Shown here: piece by piece, positions 1 to 4,730 of the stretch
Position numbering within the stretch: position 1 is the first letter of the stretch
Layout: each line of letters starts with the position of its first letter
Source of the DNA: an uncultured Ruminococcus sp.
GTDB taxonomy: Bacteria; Bacillota; Clostridia; Oscillospirales; Acutalibacteraceae
Assembly: GCA_902773035.1 (NCBI GenBank)
Contig: CACYDB010000054.1
Span: 1-6,450, forward strand
Direction of reading: 5' to 3'
Length of the DNA stretch: 6,450 nt
Notes under the pieces: generated by a model
Seen by the model: only the letters and a program-made list of their open reading frames with translations
Database searches by the model: none
What the model was told of the DNA's origin: nothing
Translations under genes and position numbers: made by a program

Positions 1-1226
1 ACAACGTCGAGCTTGTAGATTTCCTGGAACTCGTTCTGCTCCGTCATAGCCGTACCTGTCATACCCGACAGCTTCTTGTACAGACGGAAGTAATTCTGGA
101 AGGTGATCGTCGCGAGAGTCTTGCTCTCGTTCTGAACCTTAACGCCCTCCTTAGCCTCGATCGCCTGATGCAGACCTTCGTTGTAGCGTCTGCCGTACAT
201 AAGACGACCCGTGAACTCGTCAACGATTATAATTTCGCCGTCCTTGACAACGTAGTCAACGTCGCGCTTCATAATGCCGTTAGCGCGGATAGCCTGGTTG
301 ACGTGGTGCTGGATCGTGAGGTTGTCGGGATCGGTGAGGTTGTCAATGTTAAAGAACTCCTCAGCCTTCTTAACGCCGCTCTGAGTAAGAGTCGCCGTCT
401 TAGCCTTCTCGTCAACAACGTAGTCGATACCGTTATCGGCGTAGTAGCTCTCCATATCCTCCTTGGAGTTGAGCTCCGCGAAGCGCTGGACCTTCAAGGT
501 CTTTGCGAAGCGGTTAGCCTGAGTGTAAAGCTCGGTGCTCTTGTCGCCCTTACCGCTGATGATAAGCGGAGTACGCGCTTCATCAATGAGGATCGAGTCA
601 ACCTCATCGACGATGGCGAAGGCGTGACCGCGCTGAACCTTGCTCTCCTTGTAGACGACCATATTATCTCTCAGGTAGTCACAGCCGAGCTCGTTATTCG
701 TACCGTATGTGATGTCAGCCGCGTAGGCTTCCTTTCTCTCGTCGTTATCAAGATCGTGAACGATCAGACCGACGGTGAGTCCGAGGAAGCGGTAGAGCTT
801 GCCCATCCACTCGGAGTCACGTCTTGCGAGGTAGTCGTTGACCGTAACGATGTGAACGCCCTCGCCCGTAAGACCGTTGAGGTAAGCGGGCAGCGTCGCC
901 ACGAGGGTTTTACCTTCACCTGTTTTCATCTCGGCGATACGTCCCTGATGAAGAATGATACCGCCTATGATCTGTACGGGGAAGTGCTTCATTCCGAGCA
1001 CACGCCACGCGCCCTCACGGCATACCGCGAACGCGTCGGGCAGGATATCGTCTGTAGTCTCGCCGTTTCTGAGTCTTTCCTTGAGCAGAGCAGTCTGGTT
1101 TTTGAGCTCAGACTCGCTCATAGCCGCGTATTTTTCCTCGAGAGCAAGCACCTTGTCAGCGATAGGCTGAACGCGCTTGACCTCTCTCTTTGAGTAGTTA
1201 CCGAATAATGCCTTTAACGGATTCAT
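1..1226 (-). CDS. secA: Protein translocase subunit SecA, N-terminal part (cut by window edge)
   Basis: SecA is the cytoplasmic ATPase that drives unfolded preproteins through the SecYEG channel. The 408 visible codons cover a little under half of a typical SecA of 800-900 residues; the rest lies beyond position 1. The start MNPLKALFGN is preceded by a good Shine-Dalgarno. Seen in order: Walker A MKTGEGKT (residues 100-107), the conserved TVNDYLARRD stretch (128-137), YGTNNELGCDYLRD (174-187), Walker B DEVD (207-210) followed by SILIDEARTPLIISG, the preprotein cross-linking region (about 220-365) ending in EFTGRLMYGRR and EGLHQAIEAKEGV, and the LSGMTGTA motif (386-393) at the return to nucleotide-binding domain 1. 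All are typical of housekeeping SecA, and no key residue is missing in the visible part. It lies 59 bp downstream of the PBP gene on the same strand with no clear terminator between, so co-transcription with the wall genes is possible. Identity is near certain; only its 3' end is unseen. Confidence 0.98.
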   Translation of the reverse strand, partial: MNPLKALFGNYSKREVKRVQPIADKVLALEEKYAAMSESELKNQTALLKERLRNGETTDDILPDAFAVCREGAWRVLGMKHFPVQIIGGIILHQGRIAEMKTGEGKTLVATLPAYLNGLTGEGVHIVTVNDYLARRDSEWMGKLYRFLGLTVGLIVHDLDNDERKEAYAADITYGTNNELGCDYLRDNMVVYKESKVQRGHAFAIVDEVDSILIDEARTPLIISGKGDKSTELYTQANRFAKTLKVQRFAELNSKEDMESYYADNGIDYVVDEKAKTATLTQSGVKKAEEFFNIDNLTDPDNLTIQHHVNQAIRANGIMKRDVDYVVKDGEIIIVDEFTGRLMYGRRYNEGLHQAIEAKEGVKVQNESKTLATITFQNYFRLYKKLSGMTGTAMTEQNEFQEIYKLDV

Positions 1227-1233
1227 AAAATTT

Positions 1234-1239
1234 TCCTTT
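1234..1239 (-). promoter_or_regulatory. Ribosome binding site of secA
   Basis: On the minus strand AAAGGA stands 7 bases before the ATG at 1226, a normal Shine-Dalgarno and spacing. It supports this ATG as the secA start. Confidence 0.8.
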
Positions 1240-1285
1240 CTTGCTGTCTTTATAAAATTACCTAAGCTTTATCATAAGTAAAGTA

Positions 1286-2692
1286 TCAGTCTTTTTCTTT
1301 CAGGCTTTTAGCCGCCTGTATCATAGCCGCCTTGGCGACCTTACCGGCTGAGGAATAGCCGTACTCTCCCGTGCCGTGACATACGCACGCGAACGCCAGC
1401 GGAGTATCCTCGTCGGCGCAGTAGCCGATCATCCAGCCGTCGTTCTTTTCCTCGTCACCCTTGACGGTCTCGCCCGTACCTGTCTTGGCGCAGACCTTGA
1501 GACCTCCGAACATATCGTCGCCGTAGTCGTTGACGACAGCGCTTCTCATAAGCTTTTGCAGAGTCTTGGCGGTCGAGGGCTTCACGAGCTCATCGCCCGT
1601 GGTTCCCGTACCCGAGAGTCCTAAGTCCTTGAGCAGCGAGCCGCTCTCTCCGCTGATTATATAGGGGTTGACGTACTTGCCGCCCCTCGCGATAGCTCCG
1701 CAGAGGATCGCCATCTGCATCGGGTTTACCTTGTCCTTATACTGACCGACTCCCGACCACGCGAGCTGGTTTTTATTAATGTTCTTGACCGAGTAAACGC
1801 CCTGCTTAGTCTTGACTCCGCTGACGGTGAACTGAGCCTTAATGCCCATCTTCTTCGCCATAGCGTTCATCCTCTTGGCGCCGATCTCAGTCGCGAGCTC
1901 CGCGAAAACGATGTTGCACGAATGACCGAAGGCTTGCTCGAGGTTCACGGTGCCGTGAGTGCCGACGCAGGTGACGTCGCCGCCGCCGATATCCTCTCTG
2001 CCCGAGCAGTACCATTCCCGCTCCATAACGTCGGGGATATACTCAAGCGCCGCAGCCGTGGTGACAATCTTGAAGATCGAGCCCGGGGTATAGGTTGACG
2101 AGAGCACGTTGTCGAGGTACACGCCCTCGTATTCATCCTCGTTGGATTTTGTGATTTTAGGCGGACTGTTGGGGTCGTAAGCCTTGACGCTCACCGAGCA
2201 GATGATCTCGCCCGTGTTGTAGTTGTAGACCACGCAGGCGCCGCTGTCATAATCGCTGAGCGCCTCGTACGCCGCCTTACAGGCTTTGGCGTCAACGGTG
2301 AGCTTCATATCCCTTCCGCCGCGGAAGGACTTGGGCATATTAAGTCCCCAGATGAAGCTGTAGCCCGTAAGCTGAGAGCGGAACTGGCTCTGCACCGCCG
2401 TCGATATATTAAGTGAGTTGTCGCCCACAACGTGAAGCAGGGCTTTTCTCACGGTTTCGTCATCGTGATAGACGCGTTTTTTCTTGACCGTTTTAGCAAG
2501 CGATTCACCGTTTCTATCGGTGATCTCCCCCGCCTGAGCGAGTCCTCCCGCGCCCGAAATGTGACCGTTATACGCTTGATCGACCCAGTCGGAAGCGTTC
2601 AGAAGAGTTTCCGCGACTAAAAACGCCATACCGCCCAGAAACGCGATAACGACGATAAATGTCAGCCACGAACGTGTCAAAACTCTCTTCAT
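1286..2692 (-). CDS. pbpA: Class B penicillin-binding protein, PbpA type (peptidoglycan transpeptidase)
   Basis: This 468-residue protein is a membrane-anchored DD-transpeptidase that cross-links peptidoglycan outside the membrane, normally paired with a SEDS glycan polymerase. One N-terminal membrane helix lies at about 8-30. The pedestal begins with GEITDRNGESLA (56-66), a class B hallmark. The transpeptidase domain has GACVVYNYNTGEIICSVS (151-168), the active-site tetrad SIFK (Ser205, Lys208) after TPG, the second motif SCN (258-260), and KTG (403-405) followed by TGE. All three catalytic motifs are intact, so it should be active. No PASTA or glycosyltransferase domain is present, and the protein is short for class B, as in actinobacterial PbpA. 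Cys229 and Cys242 could pair in the extracellular domain. The ATG at 2692 is chosen over an in-frame GTG at 2725 because the Shine-Dalgarno lies between the two. The gene follows the FHA-SEDS gene by 182 bp. The symbol rests on domain layout and context; PBP2 or SpoVD-like naming is possible. Confidence 0.95.
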   Translation of the reverse strand: MKRVLTRSWLTFIVVIAFLGGMAFLVAETLLNASDWVDQAYNGHISGAGGLAQAGEITDRNGESLAKTVKKKRVYHDDETVRKALLHVVGDNSLNISTAVQSQFRSQLTGYSFIWGLNMPKSFRGGRDMKLTVDAKACKAAYEALSDYDSGACVVYNYNTGEIICSVSVKAYDPNSPPKITKSNEDEYEGVYLDNVLSSTYTPGSIFKIVTTAAALEYIPDVMEREWYCSGREDIGGGDVTCVGTHGTVNLEQAFGHSCNIVFAELATEIGAKRMNAMAKKMGIKAQFTVSGVKTKQGVYSVKNINKNQLAWSGVGQYKDKVNPMQMAILCGAIARGGKYVNPYIISGESGSLLKDLGLSGTGTTGDELVKPSTAKTLQKLMRSAVVNDYGDDMFGGLKVCAKTGTGETVKGDEEKNDGWMIGYCADEDTPLAFACVCHGTGEYGYSSAGKVAKAAMIQAAKSLKEKD

Positions 2693-2698
2693 AACAAT

Positions 2699-2704
2699 CC
2701 CCTT
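2699..2704 (-). promoter_or_regulatory. Ribosome binding site deciding the PBP start
   Basis: On the minus strand AAGGGG is followed by 6 bases and then the ATG at 2692. The site lies inside the reading frame opened by the upstream GTG at 2725, so the shorter protein is preferred. It directly abuts the second copy of a 24-bp repeat (2705-2728). Confidence 0.75.
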
Positions 2705-2717
2705 TTTTATATTTCTT

Positions 2718-2800
2718 CGTCGCACTCAGTGTGCCCCTGTCCTGTTGGCGATATCCCCCGAACCAAGACTCACTATCAAGGTCTGCTGCCCTGCGCGACG
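2718..2800 (-). other. Predicted long-range stem with 67-nt apical region (second repeat unit)
   Basis: The same 8-base arm at 2800-2793 can pair with GUGCGACG at 2725-2718, enclosing 67 bases made of segment X plus three bases of block B. The single difference from the first unit turns a G-U pair into G-C, so pairing is kept. A competing local hairpin, GCAC with GTGC around ACTGA near 2722-2734, uses part of the same arm. Confidence 0.45.
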
Positions 2801-2821
2801 TTCATCTCTTTTATATTTCTT

Positions 2822-2841
2822 CATCGCACTCACGCGCGACG
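2822..2841 (-). other. Predicted RNA hairpin with GUGA tetraloop (first repeat unit)
   Basis: On the minus strand CGUCGCGC (2841-2834) can pair over 8 bp with GUGCGAUG (2829-2822), with two G-U pairs, around a GUGA loop (2833-2830) of the stable GNRA class. It is not followed by a T-run and so is not an intrinsic terminator. Confidence 0.6.
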
Positions 2842-2857
2842 TTCATCTATTAATTAA

Positions 2858-2892
2858 TTTTCCATTTTCAACTTTCAATTTTCAATTTTCCT
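2858..2892 (-). repeat. Five 7-bp tandem repeats (TTGAAAA type) across the FHA-SEDS stop codon
   Basis: On the minus strand five imperfect 7-mers follow each other: AGGAAAA, TTGAAAA, TTGAAAG, TTGAAAA, TGGAAAA. They encode the last residues of the FHA-SEDS protein and its TGA stop (2877-2875), then run into an AT-rich TTAATTAAT stretch and block A of the composite repeat. Because 7 is not a multiple of 3, the array puts TGA into more than one frame. It may be the edge of an inserted repetitive element, though simple slippage could also make it. Confidence 0.75.
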
Positions 2893-4548
2893 AACGTACG
2901 TTCTCTCATCCGCCGCCTTGATAAACGCGACTAATCCCCAGCACGAGATCATACTCGAGCCGCCGAGACTGATAAACGGGAAGGTAACGCCCGTCAGGGG
3001 CAGAATATCCGTCGAGCCGAAGATATTCAGCGACATCTGCACAACGAGCATACCCGCCGCGCAGCACGCGGAAATCGAATAGAACGCCGAACGGCTTCTG
3101 GTAGCCACCGAACGCGAATAGATAAACAGCATAGCTATGGCGACCGCGACAGTAACCGCGACGATAAAGCCCATCTCCTCGCTGATGATGCCGAACACCA
3201 AGTCCGACTCAGACGCGAAAACGTATTTAAGACAGCCGTTGCCGACGCCCACTCCGAAAAGTCCGCCCGAGGCGATATACGTCAGAACTCTCGTCTGCTG
3301 ATAGCCGAGCGACTCCTGGGTATACTCCCAGACGTGCCGCCAGCCCTGAAAACGCTTGAGCACATAGGGCTTCAAATTGAGCACCATAAATCCCGCGAAG
3401 CCCGCTCCCGCGATAGCGAGAATGAGCGTCTTGAAGTCGCCCGAACGCGTGAAGGACACAAGCAAGAATGTTGTAAAGAATATCAGCGCTGAGCCGAAGT
3501 CGCCCATAAGCGCCAGAGCTCCTACGCAAACAGCGGAGAAAATGATGAACTCCAAAAGGTTCTGCTTAGTCTGCAAGCGGTCAAGCGTAGACGCGCCCAC
3601 AAAGATATAAGCGATCTTAACGAACTCCGACGGCTGAACGGAAACGGGGCCAATCGTGATCCAGTTTGCCGCGCCGTGCTGAACACGACCGAAAACCAGA
3701 TTGACCGCGAGCAGTCCGACCGCGGCGATCATAATAATCAAACGCCACTTAGCGATCCTGTCGGGATTCTCGATAAATTTTATGAGCAGGCAGTAACCGA
3801 TAATACCGATAACCGCCGCGATAAGCTGAATGTAGCCCTGCCTCATATCCTGACGCGCCAAAAGCATAACGCCGAGTCCCGTCAGCATCATACACAGGCA
3901 CTCGATCTCAAAGTTGATTCGTTTCAGGATAAGCGTGGAAACTATGAAGAACAGCCACTCAACGCCTACAACAGCCGCGCAGAGATACGCGGGATCGTAG
4001 TCCTTCGCGCCGTCACAGAAAACAGCCTCAACGCCCATAAAAATATGGAAAAGGCTGATCATGATCATCAGCTTGTACGGCTTGATAGACGGCTTGTTGA
4101 CGACCTTGGAGAAAAACCGGTCGCCCTCGAGCTCCTCGTGGAACTCATCGCCGCGCTTAAAGGCGTACTCGGAGTTACCGATCCCGATAACGTCGTCGAT
4201 CATAACCTGAGTTCTGTCCTCAATTCTCTCGTCGTTGATATACGTGCCCGACTTAGAGCCCGTATCCGTGAGGAACCAGCCCTCTTTTCTTCTGAGGAGC
4301 ACACAGTGATTACGCGAAACCGCAGGGTCGTCAATGGCGATATCCGAGCTTCTGTTTCTGCCTATGGAATTTTCCCAGAAAACGACGGGGATCTTAACAC
4401 CCGTATCAAGATTCTGCAACATAACGAGCGGTCTTTCGGGACGTCTGCGGCGACGCATAGAGGCAAAGCACTGATACACGACAAACAGCGTATAAACAGG
4501 CATAAGCATACGCAGAATGACAACCGCGGTGTCCATAATCACAGCCAT
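2875..4548 (-). CDS. FHA domain fused to SEDS family (FtsW/RodA/SpoVE) membrane protein
   Basis: The 557-residue protein joins a phosphothreonine-binding FHA domain to a SEDS peptidoglycan glycosyltransferase. A first membrane helix (about 7-28) precedes an arginine cluster (32-36), which places the FHA domain (about 41-131) in the cytoplasm. FHA marks are IGRNRSSDI (Arg64), SRNH (78-81) and GSKSGTYIN (97-105), so the phosphopeptide pocket looks intact. The SEDS part (about 158-545) has roughly ten further membrane segments and family motifs: QPSEFVKIAYI (305-315), GDFGSALIFF (349-358), GYQQ...ASGGLFGVGVGNG (415-438), SDLVFGIISEEMGFI (448-462) and FPFISLGGSSM (523-533). Usual SEDS proteins are 370-430 residues and lack FHA. 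The loop before GYQ (399-414) has no aspartate where FtsW/RodA carry their catalytic one. The ATG at 4548 is preferred to that at 4566 because the Shine-Dalgarno lies between them. The next gene is its likely transpeptidase partner. RodA or FtsW role is undecided, so no symbol is given. Confidence 0.95.
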   Translation of the reverse strand: MAVIMDTAVVILRMLMPVYTLFVVYQCFASMRRRRRPERPLVMLQNLDTGVKIPVVFWENSIGRNRSSDIAIDDPAVSRNHCVLLRRKEGWFLTDTGSKSGTYINDERIEDRTQVMIDDVIGIGNSEYAFKRGDEFHEELEGDRFFSKVVNKPSIKPYKLMIMISLFHIFMGVEAVFCDGAKDYDPAYLCAAVVGVEWLFFIVSTLILKRINFEIECLCMMLTGLGVMLLARQDMRQGYIQLIAAVIGIIGYCLLIKFIENPDRIAKWRLIIMIAAVGLLAVNLVFGRVQHGAANWITIGPVSVQPSEFVKIAYIFVGASTLDRLQTKQNLLEFIIFSAVCVGALALMGDFGSALIFFTTFLLVSFTRSGDFKTLILAIAGAGFAGFMVLNLKPYVLKRFQGWRHVWEYTQESLGYQQTRVLTYIASGGLFGVGVGNGCLKYVFASESDLVFGIISEEMGFIVAVTVAVAIAMLFIYSRSVATRSRSAFYSISACCAAGMLVVQMSLNIFGSTDILPLTGVTFPFISLGGSSMISCWGLVAFIKAADERTYVRKIEN

Positions 4549-4554
4549 ATTCAA

Positions 4555-4562
4555 CTCCCCTT
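4555..4562 (-). promoter_or_regulatory. Ribosome binding site deciding the FHA-SEDS start
   Basis: On the minus strand AAGGGGAG is followed by 6 bases and the ATG at 4548. The alternative in-frame ATG at 4566 lies just upstream of this site and has no comparable signal, so translation most likely starts at 4548. Confidence 0.8.
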
Positions 4563-4573
4563 TCATTCTATAG

Positions 4574-4583
4574 TTTACGTAAA
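4574..4583. other. Palindrome TTTACGTAAA in the leader of the FHA-SEDS gene
   Basis: A perfect 10-bp palindrome lies about 25 bases upstream of the start codon and downstream of the predicted transcription start. It could be a binding site for a dimeric regulator, but a 10-bp AT-rich palindrome also arises by chance. Only one copy was seen in the window. Confidence 0.3.
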
Positions 4584-4621
4584 TTCCTATTTTCCCATAA
4601 TACCATAATTATACATAGTAC

Positions 4622-4650
4622 ATTGTACCCCATAACACTCAAAATGTCAA
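4622..4650 (-). promoter_or_regulatory. Sigma-A type promoter of the FHA-SEDS/PBP unit
   Basis: On the minus strand a perfect -35 TTGACA (4650-4645) is followed by a 17-bp spacer (4644-4628) and a -10 TACAAT (4627-4622) differing from TATAAT at one base. A start near 4615 would give a leader of about 67 nt. The -10 box is contained in a GTAC-AAT-GTAC inverted repeat (4628-4618), a possible operator. A TATAAT further downstream has no good -35 at proper spacing. The promoter lies just beyond the terminator of the preceding gene, so the wall genes form their own transcription unit. Confidence 0.88.
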
Positions 4651-4675
4651 TAATAACCCACTCCCCGAGGCTTTG

Positions 4676-4715
4676 AAAAAACATCGGGCAGAAAGGATAT
4701 TTCCCCTCTGCCCGA
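4676..4715 (-). terminator. Intrinsic terminator of the surface protein gene
   Basis: On the minus strand TCGGGCAGA (4715-4707) pairs perfectly over 9 bp with TCTGCCCGA (4692-4684). Three more base pairs above a small internal loop extend the stem, and TGTTTTTTC follows. This is a classical GC-rich stem with U-tract, starting 15 bases after the stop codon at 4731. Confidence 0.92.
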
Positions 4716-4730
4716 ATATACATCGTCGCT

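Larger units (their letters stand above)
2705..2848 (-). repeat. Duplicated composite repeat A-B / A-X-B in the FHA-SEDS to PBP gap
   Basis: Two short blocks each occur twice in the same orientation. Block A is 15 bp and identical at 2834-2848 and 2793-2807. Block B is 24 bp at 2809-2832 and 2705-2728, with one mismatch (2823 against 2719). Read along the minus strand the order is A-B, then A-X-B, where X is 64 bp (2792-2729) with no second copy in the window. This looks like a tandem duplication of an A-B unit with X gained in, or lost from, one copy. X contains no evident terminal inverted repeats. No protein gene is supported here. The element lies in the presumed mRNA between the two wall genes, so it could affect expression of the PBP, or be a small dispersed genomic repeat. 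Confidence 0.8.

Noticed and set aside
168..1193. Long plus-strand open frame of 341 codons opposite secA
   Set aside because: It is fully antisense to unmistakable SecA motifs, has no recognisable domain and is explained by the codon bias of the true gene.
1227..1285. Weak promoter-like match before secA (TTATGA, 17 bp, TATAAA)
   Set aside because: Only three of six -35 bases match in an AT-rich stretch, so this is within chance.
2693..2725. GTG start at 2725 adding 11 residues to the PBP
   Set aside because: The Shine-Dalgarno lies inside this extension and is correctly spaced for the ATG at 2692; the extension is encoded largely by repeat block B.
2726..2824. Minus-strand 32-codon frame starting MKKYKRDERR in the gap between the two wall genes
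   Set aside because: It starts within a repeat block, has no Shine-Dalgarno in front of its ATG, and its composition gives no sign of a real peptide. Conservation of the peptide in relatives with silent changes would revive it.
2705..2848. CRISPR array or insertion sequence
   Set aside because: There are only two copies of each block, with unequal spacing, no terminal inverted repeats and no transposase or cas gene nearby.
3676..4608. Plus-strand open frame of 310 codons opposite the FHA-SEDS gene
   Set aside because: It is antisense to a clear FHA-SEDS protein, is rich in His/Asn/Asp as expected of a shadow frame, and runs through the promoter and start region of the real gene.
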